Shown: piece after piece, positions 34,259-46,260 of the stretch | How the letters are laid out: the number at the start of each line of letters is the position of its first letter | How positions within the stretch are numbered: the first letter of the stretch is position 1 | NCBI GenBank assembly: GCA_037074705.1 | Contig: CM073594.1 | Span: 61,190,509-61,254,508 of the forward strand | Source of the DNA: Zhengitettix transpicula | Lineage: Eukaryota > Arthropoda > Insecta > Orthoptera > Tetrigidae | Reading direction: 5' to 3' | Length of the DNA stretch: 64,000 nt | Translations under genes and position numbers: made by a program | The notes under the pieces: generated by a model | Told to the model about the DNA's origin: nothing | Databases searched by the model: none | What the model saw: the letters and a program-made list of their open reading frames with translations, nothing else

Positions 34259-35597
34259 TTACTCACCTGTAATTTATCTGTCTCTAGGACGCTGAATAAA
34301 GAACGGACTTTATATAAATTGTTCAAAGGTGTTTTGGATTTTTTTTGCTTCGGAAAGCTTCTCTATGTTCCTGAATTTTGCTAAAATTTCATCAGTATTT
34401 TTACTAAACCGCAAAAATAATTTTTCTTATCGTGGGTCAGCTAATTGTAGGTATATTTAGTAGTCAATCCAGTTTTTGTATGTGTATTGCATCGCCTCGC
34501 CAACAGATCAGATCACCGTGACACACACGCGTGTGGATGTTTACCGAAGCGTCGCAACCACGCACCTGCGAAAACCGAAACAATGCCGGCGAAACAAAAG
34601 CCTCCTCCTGCAGGCGGATAAAGCTGCTTATCAGGGGTGGGGGGATGCATCAAGTACGGTTAAAATTACTTTGTGATTGACAGCAAATAGCAGTACTCGC
34701 AGTATCATATGCTCGCTCACACAACAATACACGGGAAGCGTTGAAAGAAATGACACACAACACACATTCTCGTATATTGTCTGCGAAGTGGATGACGTGG
34801 CTCGGTATTTCATAGGCTACACGGACAAAAAAAATAGCCTTGGCCCAGAAAAATAATTCTGACTAGGTCTACAAGACTCCATGCAATTTGTAAATTAAAT
34901 AAAACAGCACACGCGTCAGTGATAATTAAAACGAAAAGGCAGAAATGTCTGCGAAACACTTTGCATGGGGGTAATTAACGTGTTCAAAGCCCACATAACT
35001 GGCAGGAGACAAACATGAGAAAAAAGAAAGTCAGTGGGAAATGACGACGGTCGTCTGATGATTTTGGTAAATTTATTTTAAGATCTCACTTAATGATTAT
35101 TTTTATTGAGAGGATTTTCCGCGTGATAGCTCCTCCATTTTAAATAACATATGAAGAGAATAGATAAAACAAATTACCCGCCGGAGGCTCTTTGTAATAT
35201 GACGAAATATTATTTCTTTCATCGAGTTGAATTAAAAATTAAAATTTAGGACCGAAGGTTACGTTCAGAAAGCCAATTATTGTGAGAAAAAAAAATTCGT
35301 CCTTGTAAAGTACGATTATATTTTTAATTTGTAGTTGTTATGTATTTAAATAATCACGGAATTTGGAGCGCGTATGCCGTAAGAGCAAGGGTAGCAATGC
35401 TGCCAACCTCCATCGAGATCGCTGACGGTGTTTTACTGAAATTCTTGGAAATAACAATCGCGTCAGGGAACTCCTCATTCCGTAGCTTACAAATTGAGGC
35501 GAGACTCAGAACGTTAGTTCATGATCTGAATTAATTCAATAAACCCGACAGTTAGTTCTAAATCTTTTATCTTCCGTTATTATTGTAAAGGACTGTG
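34259..35597. other. Unique DNA with GC-richer block 34480-34830
   Basis: The block contains CpG-bearing unique sequence and short CA runs. Frames at 34476-34676 and 35340-35534 are not recognised. Candidate regulatory DNA only. Confidence 0.3.
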
Positions 35598-35705
35598 AAT
35601 GATGATGATAAATACACCTCGCTGTCCTGAAGGTTGGAATTGGCTTCAACCCGGTCCCATATTCCCTGAGTAAATCCTTTCGTATCGTCTTCATGTTTTC
35701 AAGGA
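35598..35705 (+). repeat. Direct repeat R4, first copy
   Basis: Matches 36002-36092 ('cgctgtcctgaaggtt', 'ggcttcaacccg', 'gttttcaa'). Confidence 0.75.
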
Positions 35706-35900
35706 CATGTTTGACATCATTGTTTAACGTTTGGCCTCATTGCCTCGTTGCCTCATTTATGGTCCTATTGCCTCTTGTTTGGTCACATTGAGCACATTTT
35801 CTCATTATAGGTCTCTTTGTTTCATTTTAGATCTCATTGCCTAATGTTAGACCTCTTTGTCTCATCTTTGGTCTCACCGTTCCGTCACTAAATTTTATCC
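35706..35900 (+). repeat. Irregular short repeats between R4 copies
   Basis: Many loose variants of 'ggtctcattgcctc' at 15-25 base spacing. A decayed minisatellite. Confidence 0.55.
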
Positions 35901-36001
35901 TGGGCTTCATATTTTCATACATTTCCCTGTCCTTAATAATTTGGTTCACAAGTCACATGTGAAAAATAATGATAAATCTTAATTTATTACAACACTGGAG
36001 T

Positions 36002-36092
36002 ATTATTACCACATCGCTGTTCTGAAGGTTTGGCTTCAACCCGATCACATATCCCCCGATGAGATCCTTTCGCATCGTTTTATGTTTTCAAT
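36002..36092 (+). repeat. Direct repeat R4, second copy
   Basis: Same orientation as the first copy, 404 bases downstream, with an internal gap of about ten bases. Confidence 0.75.
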
Positions 36093-37899
36093 GGCAGGAA
36101 AAAAAACAATTTGGGGGGAGAATATTCCTTTAGAAGAGTCGCAAGGATTGTTTCGTAATTCGTGATAAATCGCGCTTCAGTTTATTTCGATTACAGATGT
36201 AATTTGAACGAACGTTATTAGATTTTGAGTACTTCCTTTAAGACATCATTAAAAATTTGTCAGGGAGGAAAAATAAGTCACGCTGATGAGGTAATTCAAA
36301 GAGAACACCATTGCAAGGAGCGGATTATTTCCAAATTGGTGATCAATGAGAATCGTCTGCGGATTGTCCAGTTTATTGAATGAAATCAGGGATGATCTTT
36401 AAAATATTCCACAAACCTGGTCTTCTGACTACAACAGACATGATTCCAAAAAATCAAAAGGGTTGCGAGTGTCTTGTGAGATATTTTATTTTGGAATAAG
36501 CGTGGTCGTTAAACGTTTCTACGAACCTCTTAAGGTCCCGTCGCGACTGAATGGAAAGATAAATCAACTAACTCAGTGGTGACACAGCAAACGCTAAAGG
36601 TCCCCCCCCAAGATGGGGAACGCCCAGTCGTTGGCAGACACAATTCAGAATAATGACGTGCTTGAGACAGACGCCACCTCTCGAGACAGACCTGTCTCGT
36701 CTGGCCCAAACAAACGTACCAACACAAAATTTTGTCCCCCTCCAACACAACAAGGTCGGAAATTAAATGCAGAAAATGGACAGAAAGGAGACATGGTCTC
36801 AGAAAACGGTCGGGGCAGGACAAATATGAAATTGCATCTATTATTTACACTACCAATTTTCTATACTAGCCACCGTGGAAGTTTAGATAAACACCGATAA
36901 AATGTTTATTAAATAATTCTTTGTCCTGTTAAAGCCTATTTAAGAAGTGATACTGACTTTCCCCTGTTCATCTGGATTTATTGACAATTTTTGCTTTGAT
37001 ATTTTGAGTGGCCCGCATTACGGCGTTAACTTCAAAAGAATAGAACACTAAGATCAGCGGTGAGATCAGAAGTGACAATATGAATTAAGAGACACGAAAA
37101 TGTACAAAATGAAGGATAGAAACTGGTGAAACTGTGGCAGAAAAAGGAGAATATTGAAAAAGAAACAACAATAGAAGTTAAAATGATTTGGACGGTAATA
37201 AAACCGTTCGAGAGAGTGAATTATTCATACTGAAAACGACCTTCGTACAGACAAACGTAAAATAGAGAAACAAAATCTATGAAAATTTAAATTTAAAAGT
37301 GATATAAAAGGCAAAGAACTTAAAAAATAAATAAACATAAAAATTAATTTCTATCTTCACTTATTTTTTTAAGTTCTTTAGTCAGTATGTCGGCACCCTT
37401 AAATTAAAATTTTATTAGGTTTTGTTTCTCTATTTTAATTTTATATGTAAGAAGGTTGTTTTTAGTCATCATAATTATTCTTATTATCGATTTTTCTATT
37501 TGATATATTTTTTCCCCTATCACTTTCTTTCATTTCACTTTATTGACATTCTTCTCCTCAGCTAAAATACTCTTCGACCTTAAGTCCATTCCTGTCAGCC
37601 TAACTTTTTTCCTAGAAAATAAAAAACGGTATTGAATCCAACGAGAATGTTGATAATTAAACAAATTATGAATGAAAGAAAATATATAGAACAAGTCTTG
37701 ATGTAAAAGCTGTACGCATAAAACCGTACATAATATTTTCATCCTCGTATGTAGGACAGACAAATGAAATAGTCTGAATTAAAACTGATGAATGGCAACC
37801 CAAAGTTTCTTATGCAGTAAGTGAAATATTTGTAACGTCTAATGGTGTTAAAAATTATATTCAGAAAATAAAGTCCGCTGAAAGAAAAAGAATAGTTGG
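36093..37899. other. Mostly AT-rich unique DNA
   Basis: A GC-richer patch at 36540-36740 holds overlapping frames on both strands; none is protein-like. The rest holds nothing recognised. Confidence 0.35.
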
Positions 37900-38400
37900 G
37901 GGGAAAACGAATGGGAAACGCATTCGCCTGAAACTCGGCCAACTGGGTCTCTTCCCTATGACAATATTTGCCGCAGCGAGGCAATATTTTAGGCGTGGCG
38001 GCGTAAATAGAGTATAAATTCAAATGCATCTCCACAGAGAGGTAGGTAAGGTAGTAAATCAACCGCACCTCATTGCCTTTTACGTCCTCCTTGCATCGGC
38101 TGGTTAACGGTTCTGGTGGTTTGGGGGGGGGTCCCCGATACATCACTCACTCGTATCGGCCGCTGTAAACATTCGTAATGAGCTGCAGGTCTAGTGATGA
38201 TGTCAGCTCGTCGATGCAGACAAATCACCGGCAGCCTTCCACACGTGTGTTCCAACACTCGCCACGAACCAGACAGCGAAGGACTCAAAATGGATAAATT
38301 TCCATCGATCAGACGGAATGTGTTCACTGCTCGGTAGATGAGACTTACAACTGAAGGCAATGGACGGATTTAACTTCATAAATTAATCAGTTGAAGCAAA
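37900..38400. other. GC-richer unique block
   Basis: Contains a G-run at 38122-38130 and CpG-bearing unique DNA. Two overlapping minus-strand frames (37739-38146 and 38070-38360) match no family. Candidate regulatory DNA or lost exon; undetermined. Confidence 0.25.
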
Positions 38401-38645
38401 AAATAATTTTCATCAAAGAAACTCAAAAATTATATTGGTGATGGTCTTCTTTCTCTGGACGACGCATTCCATGGGAACAGAATAGTAGCTAAATGAAACT
38501 GAACAGGACAGAATCTAACAATCCAATCCAAAAACATGGATACCAAACAAAGAATTTATATACAGTCTGATTATGCAAGAAACAATTAAACCAAGTATGA
38601 AACAATGTAACAAAATAAGAAACAGTAAGATCATACATAAAAACA

Positions 38646-38897
38646 GTGAGTCCATACATGAAATCAGTGAGTCCATACATGAAATCAGTGAGTCCATACA
38701 TGAAATCAGTGAGTCCATACATGAAATCAGTGAGTCCATACATGAAATCAGTGAGTCCATACATGAAATCAGTGAGTCCATACATGAAATCTGTGAGTCC
38801 ATACATGAAATCTGTGAGTCCATACATGAAAATAGTGAGTCCATACATGAAAATAGTGAGTCCATACATGAAAATATTGAGTCCGTACATGAACAGT
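38646..38897 (+). repeat. 21-bp minisatellite, 12 units
   Basis: Unit 'gtgagtccatacatgaaatc' plus one variable base, repeated head to tail with regular 21-base spacing. The first seven units are essentially identical, then two carry 'aatct', then three carry 'aaaata' and decay. Because 21 is divisible by three and the unit has no stop in several frames, it produces long repeated-heptapeptide frames on both strands (for example SPYMKSV). These are not evidence for a protein. Confidence 0.95.
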
Positions 38898-38905
38898 GAG
38901 GCCAA

Positions 38906-40020
38906 GCAAGACGACAACGAACCCAAACATGAAACCAGTGAAAGCAAACCTTTTTTATGATTACTTATTTATTCTTAAAATTTTAAACCGTAAAATTTAC
39001 ATTTCAAATAAGTAAATCTAGTAAAAATATAACATGATCACTTGAAACAGGTGGATGGTCCATTGACCTTCCTGTCCTTATGTTCCTCGTTGGTGTAGCT
39101 CTGATAGGATTGGGTTGGAAGTTGGGATGTTCTTTTGGTTGTCTGTGGAGTTGGTTTGATATGTAGGGGAATGTTGAAGTAGGATTGTTGATGTTGTCGA
39201 GGGAAGGTGGTTGTGGAGAATATGATAAAGGTAGCTGTCAGGAGAATCCTGAGCCTCCTGGGGGGAATAGAGGAAAGTGAAAGCAAAGTGACCAGGAAGG
39301 AAACATTTAAACACAGCAGGAAACACCCATGTAATATTGGAGAAATAAAATCTAATAAGAAGCAGGAGAACAAGAAAGAAAGAAAACCATGAGGAGGATA
39401 AAATTTAACAGGAAACCATGACAATTGTAGAGAATTGTTGCGGGTATTACACGTTTCTGGGAGAAGAGTTAGGTTGGCGAAAATGGACTTTAATAAACGG
39501 TAATTTGGTCCAAAAGAAGAAAGTGAATAAAAATAGTTGAAAGAAAACATATCATGGAAATGTCATAGAGCCGAAAATGTGGAAAAAATAAAACTCTCAA
39601 AATTTTTTTAATATTTTAAGAAACTGTTAATCTATTATTACTGGTTCATTCTCCATTCACGTTTTCCTGTTTCAGTTCTACTCAGTTCTCGTTCTATCGG
39701 TTTTTCTTCTTCTTTGACCATTCAATGGTTTTCAACCACCCTCCATTGTTCCGTCTTCCTTCAGTTTGGGACAATGTTTCACCAGTGTCGCCGTCTGGGC
39801 GTGCATCAACATTGAGGAAGGAAGGAAGGAAGGAGGGCCGCGCTTCTCTGACCCTTGCCCTACGCCTACGCACATTCCCCGTGGGACAAAGTTGCCGCCG
39901 AGGTAGAACATGCATCACTTTACCCGCCCCTCGCCGTGACCTACAAGACGAACAAATGACCGCAGACAGTCACAACCTTCTGTCTACAAATAGAACTGTC
40001 CTAGAATGAGGATAAAAACA
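38906..40020. other. Unique DNA
   Basis: 39058-39250 is G/T-rich on the plus strand, creating a 170-codon minus-strand frame (39038-39550) with low-complexity Thr/Ser/Gln/Pro content. 39720-39960 is GC-richer with an (AAGG)n run at 39816-39836. No gene recognised. Confidence 0.3.
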
Positions 40021-40402
40021 TACGGTCTACGGAGAGCTTAAAAAGAAAACGCGTTATACTCATTTATTGGACATATCGCCATAAAGTAATTAATCAAATT
40101 AATTCAGGAATTACATGTAAACGAAATCATTTACAATTAATTGAAATTTAAACATATTAAAAATCGGATAATTCAATTATAAAATACATCATTATTAAGA
40201 ACTATTCATATTCAAAAAACAGTTTTGATGAAAGACGCTTCATGAACAGTCAATATTTCTAATTATTTACATTTATATTTCCTTACAGAGTATGTTTGAC
40301 TATCCTGCTTCATTCATAGTGTGTAAAACATTAATAACAAATTTTTGAATCAATAAATAATTAAATAAAATGGCCAGCACGTCAGAAAGAATTTAATCCA
40401 AA
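40021..40402. other. AT-rich intergenic DNA
   Basis: Nothing recognised. Confidence 0.5.
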
Positions 40403-40440
40403 ACAACACGTTTCGTTCCCAATTTTATGGAACTCGCTTT
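40403..40440 (-). ncRNA. Hammerhead-like motif, left partner
   Basis: Minus strand: AGCGA, GUUCC hairpin GGGAAC, GAAACGUGUUGUUUU. Hairpin and GAAAC intact, CUGANGA eroded. Faces outward from the plus-strand motif at 40955. Confidence 0.45.
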
Positions 40441-40879
40441 GGTTATAAGAGCATCATGGAGTTCATTTAAGTTGTGTATGGTTTTTATAAAGTTATGAGG
40501 AACAGGCGGAAGCTCTATAAAAACTGACCTATCCGTGTCGACTCTAGATCCGCTTGAGAAATACTTCCAAGAATTCGACCGAATGCAAGAAAGCCTATGA
40601 TTTTTTTGGTAAATCAAAATTCTTACCTGGCCTAAATTTCTACATTGCATTCCATATTTTTTGGGACCTCGTGAGATTTACATTTCAGTCAAGTGACGTA
40701 ATCAAGAAAATAACTTTTGACGAACGTAATAATTTATAATACAAGTTTAAATAATTATAGAAAATTTTTAGCAAGTAATTACATGAATTGTAGAGGAAAA
40801 TAATTTTTAAGGTGCGATTTATGTTTATCTACATTTCCTGTAATTAATTGTAAGTAATGTTCAATAACTTTATTCATAA

Positions 40880-41110
40880 TTGTATTCCAAAATATCATAT
40901 TCGTAAAATTTTGATTTCTTGAAATTTTTAGATTATAGAATTTTATTGAAAGACCTGAAGAGGTCTCCAAAAAATTGGAGATGAAACGTTGTGTCTGTTT
41001 TTATTATAACGTTTTAAATGTTTCCTAATAAATCACTGAATTTACTAGGCTGATTTTATTATTTATGAATTTATTTATTTATTTAAATAAATCAGATAAA
41101 TATAACTGTT
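40880..41110 (+). repeat. Pseudo-LTR-like repeat P1, copy 2, with hammerhead-like motif
   Basis: Aligns with 28430-28700 on both sides of the motif at 40955-40995. This is the best-preserved motif: CUGAAGA, one extra G, hairpin GUCUCC / GGAGAU, GAAAC, short loop, GUGUC. The extra base between CUGANGA and helix II departs from the textbook hammerhead core and recurs in nearly all copies in this window. Helix I is not convincing by eye. Confidence 0.6.
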
Positions 41111-41769
41111 ACCCATCCCTTAATTTAATATATTTTTTATTGTTTATGAAAATCCCTTTTACAAAGTTTTATTAGTAAGTAGTATTGATCCAGTTTTACC
41201 TATCGTCTGAGTAAAAATGAAAGAAAGAGCAAAGTTTAACAAGGCGACAGTGCACAGGGGAAAAAATCAACAGTGACAAGCAAAACGTGTCTGACTGTGA
41301 GGAGTAACACGTTGGAGTTCCGAAGTTATTTACAGATGGATATCGCGAAGGAGACGAAGAAGGAGAATAGAAAAAAAAGATGGCGAAGAGGACACTGCTC
41401 TCAGTTTTCCGCCTAGGAATCTCGAGAATTCGCGCCCGTAAGGAAGACGCCAGGAGAAACTTGGAAAGGAAGGCCCGTGCTTGGGAATAATGCGATGCAC
41501 TGGGAAACCACATACGCCTCGGGGAATGCGTAAAGCCGCAATGGACTTCAAGACGTGCATCTCCTCGCAAAGTGATCTTCTGTCGGTCCAAAGCCAACCG
41601 TAGTCGCCTTCATCGATACACTACTTCCGGCATTCCAGTCACAGCATTCATTAACCACACTCAAGCGTCTGATTAAGAAAACCCAAATTAAAATCCTACC
41701 AATTCTTAAATTGCCGAAAAAAATAATTTTTGCAGTCACTTATTAATTAATATAGGATTATTAAAATGT
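41111..41769. other. Unique DNA with GC-richer block 41330-41650
   Basis: A 133-codon minus-strand frame (41196-41597) crosses the block; it is Ser/Arg/Phe-rich and unrecognised. A second frame overlaps it, as expected in GC-richer DNA. Confidence 0.25.
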
Positions 41770-42250
41770 ACATACACAACAGTGTTCATAAAATTTATTT
41801 CAAATACTGGACTAATATTGCTATAGCATTGGAATCTGAACGTTGCTATAAAGACCTTCAAAAATAATTAAGTTAATTAATAATTATATTGATTACGTCG
41901 ATTTAATTGATAAATTTAATTTTAGACTTCCTCCTAGAACCTGCAGATATAAAAATATGTTTGCGCTAAAGCATTACCAAGAAAATTATTCTTTAAAAAT
42001 CCAATAATGAGAATATCAAAATTGGTTAAGGCTTTGAATAGTTAATTAATTGATTTAATATTTTCCGAATTATTAATGTTGCCAAAAGATGACAATTATG
42101 ATTTACGAATAATTATTTTAAAAAATTTTTGATTACATATATTATAAATAATATTTTGTGTGACCATATACTGTAAATAAAATAAATTTAAAGTATTGGG
42201 CGAAATAAAGAGGTTATCAGAGAACATAAGTCTTTTTTGAAAGTTAGCGA
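41770..42250 (+). repeat. Dispersed repeat R2, copy 1
   Basis: Aligns in direct orientation with 53300-53830: shared phrases include 'tttaattgataaatt', 'aatgagaat', 'ggttaatgctttgga' (variant) and 'attaatgttgcc'. AT-rich, non-coding; probably an old transposon. Confidence 0.6.
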
Positions 42251-42479
42251 AGAATAAATCTCTTTAAGAGGTAACTAAAACAAACATTTATACAATAAAT
42301 TAGAAACTAAATTTAAAAATGATTTTTGTTAAAAAAAATTAATCAAATTAATTTCGTTTAAAATTATAGAAGAAACAAACAGATTTTAATGTATGCTTAT
42401 ATATGTTAAATTTAGAGATCCATCCCAAATTATACTTATATAATATGTATATAATAATAATACATATAAATTAACTTTT

Positions 42480-42754
42480 CTCTGTGTTCATTACAAGAGC
42501 GTAAAACTACTAATTCAAAATAAATTTTACAAAAATGTTTTCCGCTGCAGTCTTAGATAATTATTGCTCTTATTTCCGATTTTTAATTTTACAAAGCCAT
42601 ATTCATCTATAAAGAAACTTTTACTTAATCATAAAATTATTTAAAATAAGTTAATACTCAAGATTAGAAATAAAACCACTTTAAGACAGCCACCAGATAA
42701 CGATTTATTTTATTAATTTTTTTACTTCATCTTTCGACATTTGTTTATTGACAA
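42480..42754 (+). repeat. Dispersed repeat R3, left half, interrupted
   Basis: Aligns with 44850-44990 ('ttttacaaagccatattca', 'taaagaaa'). Its continuation lies at 43609-43930, on the far side of the Helitron-like insertion. Confidence 0.55.
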
Positions 42755-43608
42755 TCTCTATACAGTTCACTTATGAATATATTTATATTCATCTTCCACT
42801 ACTTCACGAAGAAATTTCTTATATAGAAATTGGATATAACAAAATGTCGGAAGCTATCTATATAATAAAAAAGGGAGTATATTTGTATGTATTTATGTTT
42901 GTATTTACGTTGTTCTTTATACAAATTTTATCGCGTGGACAGAATGCAACAAAAATTGGTATACGTATTCTGCCAAAATCGAGAACCGGTACTGTGGTGG
43001 TGAGAAACCCCTAGAATAAACGTAGAAATAATTATAATTGAAATAAGTTACGAATTAGTGTTAAATTACTGCGCGAGACGATGACGTCATAAGTTTTCAA
43101 GACATTGACGCATCCTAAATATAGTTCTGTATTTCGTAATGAAATAAAGCAGAAATATTTTTATTTAATATAAAGTATACATGTGGAAAGAATTATAATT
43201 AAAAACCGTGATCATTAAATATTAATTTACTGCGCGCCAAGATACAATGACGTCACGCGAGAGAAAGACGTTACTACGCAACGAACGAAGGAGATTATTA
43301 GGAATTAAATAAAGCAGAAATATTTTCTTTAAATAAAAAGTATAATTTTATGCAGTAATATTCCATCGAATGATAATAAAGAAGAATACGAATTACTTTA
43401 CCATCCTTGGGGAAAATGTAAGTTAATTTTCGCGCTGTATTAGTTGTGAGTCTAGCTAACAATTTCATCAATGTAATATTTCATAATGTATGAAGACTGA
43501 GTGACGATTATATCCTGAAATACTCAAGGAATATATTTAAGTAATCAATTAAATACTTTTTCGAGTTTATATAAATAAGTACACGAGCAACGCCGGGCAC
43601 CTAGCTAG
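42755..43608 (+). mobile_element. Helitron-like non-autonomous insertion, 854 bp
   Basis: Starts TCTCTATAC after an A and ends 'gccgggcacctagctag' before a T, fitting the Helitron rules (5' TC, 3' CTAG, insertion between A and T, no target duplication). The terminal hairpin is weak in this copy. Inside are two direct units of about 166 bases, each with a CRE palindrome TGACGTCA (43082 and 43248). An 88-codon frame at its start is unrecognised. It splits repeat R3, whose other copy at 44.9 kb is uninterrupted, which supports the boundaries. Confidence 0.6.
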
Positions 43609-43930
43609 TTGTAAAATAAATTAATAAAAATCTGCAATCTAGAAGCTGACCTAAAGGTAATCCTCACTAATTATTCGCAGCCCTAATACATTCAAATAGA
43701 AATATATAATATTATATATTAAAGTATTTTACCAAGGAATAAATAACTGAGAATCGAGTGTTAAGTTTTCAATTATTTTATTAAATCTTATAGTCTAGAT
43801 AGATCTTAAAAATATTTATCTTTTCCAGACTTCAATTTAAAAAATTAAAAATGAAATATATTAATTAAGGGAACTAGAATAAGAGATTATAATGAAAGCA
43901 ACATTTTGTGTGTGCGTTTAATTAGATTAA
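43609..43930 (+). repeat. Dispersed repeat R3, right half
   Basis: 'attatatattaaagtatttt' followed by 'accaaggaataaataact' matches 45000-45240 closely. Confidence 0.6.
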
Positions 43931-44570
43931 AAATATATTATATTCAGAACATTTAATTGATGTTTTTGGTCACCTCTGGTTTGTTGATAAATATTTTCAA
44001 CTTGAAATGACTAATTTATTTAGATATTAATTTTTACTTATAACATTTCCGCGTATTTACAGTAGTGACGTGGTTCTACTTGCTTCACTTGCAACGTCGG
44101 GCCATGAATACATTTACCGAGACGAACTAGAACTAATAATGATGAGGGTTCGTGACCGCAATCACTAAAAAGTCGCCCTCGCCCCCTCCGCGGGGCGAAT
44201 CGGAAATATAAAACGTTTATGCGTGTGCACACTCACACACATCACCCACCCCACCCCATCAAAGAAAAAAATCACGCATATAACAAATTGCGATATACGA
44301 TATTTATGTTCGTCCCGTCCGATGGTGAAATATGAGATAAAAATCTGCTGTGCGTGAGCAAGGTTTCTGATTGGACAAACAACGATTAATCTTTCATATA
44401 ACGGGGAGAAGCGAATGCGAAGGGATGGGAAGGACTAAAGTCGATAACAATGTCCTTGATTCGAGAAGCTACAGAATAATTCAATAAAATATGAAAAAAA
44501 TACGTCTGATTGAAAGTTAATAATAAAAAATAACAAAATACAGACGGAAGAAGTGATAATATAAATACCA
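43931..44570. promoter_or_regulatory. Unique DNA with GC-richer island 44040-44260
   Basis: CpG-containing block 'ccctcgccccctccgcgggg' and a short CA run. Frames not protein-like. Candidate regulatory DNA by composition only. Confidence 0.25.
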
Positions 44571-44645
44571 CACAACGTTTCTAGAAGTCTTTATTATTAA
44601 ACTGAAACTGAAGACACGAACAAGACTGCCAGAAACGTTGTACGC
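44571..44645. mobile_element. Tight inverted pair of hammerhead-like ends
   Basis: 'cacaacgtttct' at 44571 mirrors 'agaaacgttgta' at 44631. The plus-strand motif at 44608-44643 has CUGAAGA, spacer, GAAACGUUGUAC. Only about 75 bases long, so perhaps a collapsed element. Confidence 0.5.
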
Positions 44646-44849
44646 TATTTATGTTATCTTTCATTATAAATCTACAAAATTAATTACAACCGAAAGGTTA
44701 TTGTAATAATTTTTAAAAATTTGTTGATATATGAGGAGGGAGTTTAAAAAACTCACACAGTCAAATTAAAAGACATCCTTTTAAAATTCAACATTCTCAA
44801 ACAAAGATCGCCATTTTAAATGAGAAATAATGACGAAATTTAACAGAAC
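44646..44849. other. AT-rich spacer
   Basis: Nothing recognised. Confidence 0.5.
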
Positions 44850-45240
44850 ATAAGATAAATATTTAGAAAATATTTTCACAAAGCATTCTCAGATATATTT
44901 CCCTATTTTCGAGTTTCAAATTTTACAAAGCCATATTCAACTCTAAAGAAAAACGTTGACCCGAAAAAACTTAACGTTAAATTATTTTAAAAAAATTTAT
45001 ATTATATATTAAAGGATTTTACCAAGAAATAAATAACTTGGACTACCGTATGTTATTTTTCAATTATTATATTAAATCTATTTATTCCAACAGATCTTGA
45101 AAATTAGTTAGCTTTTCCAAACATAAATTGGAAAACTTATAAAATAATTATATTAATTAACAGAAAGAGACTACGAGATTAGTTCCACATTTGATTCGTA
45201 TTTTAAATTATATTAACAAGATGATATACAACTAATTTTT
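44850..45240 (+). repeat. Dispersed repeat R3, copy 2, uninterrupted
   Basis: Contains both R3 halves contiguously, confirming that 42755-43608 is an insertion in copy 1. Confidence 0.6.
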
Positions 45241-46260
45241 AAATTATGGATTTTAAGGTATTTTTATTTCAATATTATTATTTATTTTTCAATTAATAAA
45301 TTCAATTTTTTTTACGAAATTGTACGTTTTCATTCCATGTATTCTTAAAAAAACGTAACCATTTTTAACAAAACATTGAAGACATTGAAATGGAATTTCT
45401 GATTTCTCCGCACTATTTACCATAACAAATTTACACCTAAAAATATATCCAGGAAATTTTAAATAGAAAAAAGTCAGCACATTATAATCATGAAAGAAGT
45501 CTCTATAAGAAAAGGAAAACAATTTTGACAATGTAAATCAAAATGATTTAGCAATCATCCTGAAGATTTATTACTGAAATTGTCAAAATATATCAAATAC
45601 CGAAATACTCAATGTAGACAGTTACGAATATTTTTTTTCTCATTTTGCCTATTAAGTTCTTTAAGTTGTCTAAGAGACATACTTGTTCCTTACACCAGTT
45701 CTGCAAATAATTTCATAATTCATAGACTTTCATTTTTTTCTATTACAAATAGCAATTTTCATACTATAAATTAATTTATAACCATTTTATCAACTGCGTT
45801 ACTCGTCATTTATCTTTAGTTTATCCTAGATTACCTCATTTAATATTTACTTCATTCAACATTGTAATTTCGTTTTTGTATAATCTTGAAAGTTAAAACA
45901 CTAATTTTTATACCAGAAATTAAATTTGTACCAATTTCTCGTTAATTAATTTTATTATTTTTGTAAATTATGTCTCGTAATTTAAACTACCAATTTTCAT
46001 TGCAGGAATATAATTATGTATTTTTTCCAACTGTCAAAATTTTCATTTATTTATATTTCCAATTTTTTCTTTCCTTCGTGTAATTTCTCATTCGCAAATG
46101 TAATTACTATTTTCCTTTTTCTAGTAATTTAAATTTTCAAATCATAAATATATATTTATATAATTTTTTAGATGTACAATTTATCATTGATCTATTCGAT
46201 TTAAATGCAACAAAACGAATAAATTTACATCTATAATTTAAATTACACGTTGTGTAGCGA
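45241..46260. other. AT-rich intergenic DNA
   Basis: An 80-codon minus-strand frame (45289-45531) is unrecognised. At 45550-45585 a plus-strand CUGAAGA...GAAAUUGUC may be a further eroded hammerhead-like motif; 'ttttgacaat' and 'attgtcaaaa' flank it as short inverted repeats. Confidence 0.35.

Noticed and set aside
38489..38947. 152-codon frame with repeated MYGLTDF-type heptads, plus three overlapping frames
   Set aside because: All are produced by the 21-bp minisatellite, which is open in several frames on both strands.
39038..39550. 170-codon minus-strand ORF as a gene
   Set aside because: Composition is low-complexity from a strand-biased G/T-rich region; no domain recognised.
40393..40650. 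85-codon minus-strand frame as PLE coding sequence
   Set aside because: It runs into a hammerhead-like motif and is placed where a PLE tail might be, but none of the endonuclease or reverse-transcriptase blocks can be read in any frame.
41196..41597. 133-codon minus-strand ORF
   Set aside because: Overlaps another frame on the same strand and is Ser/Arg/Phe-rich without recognisable domains.
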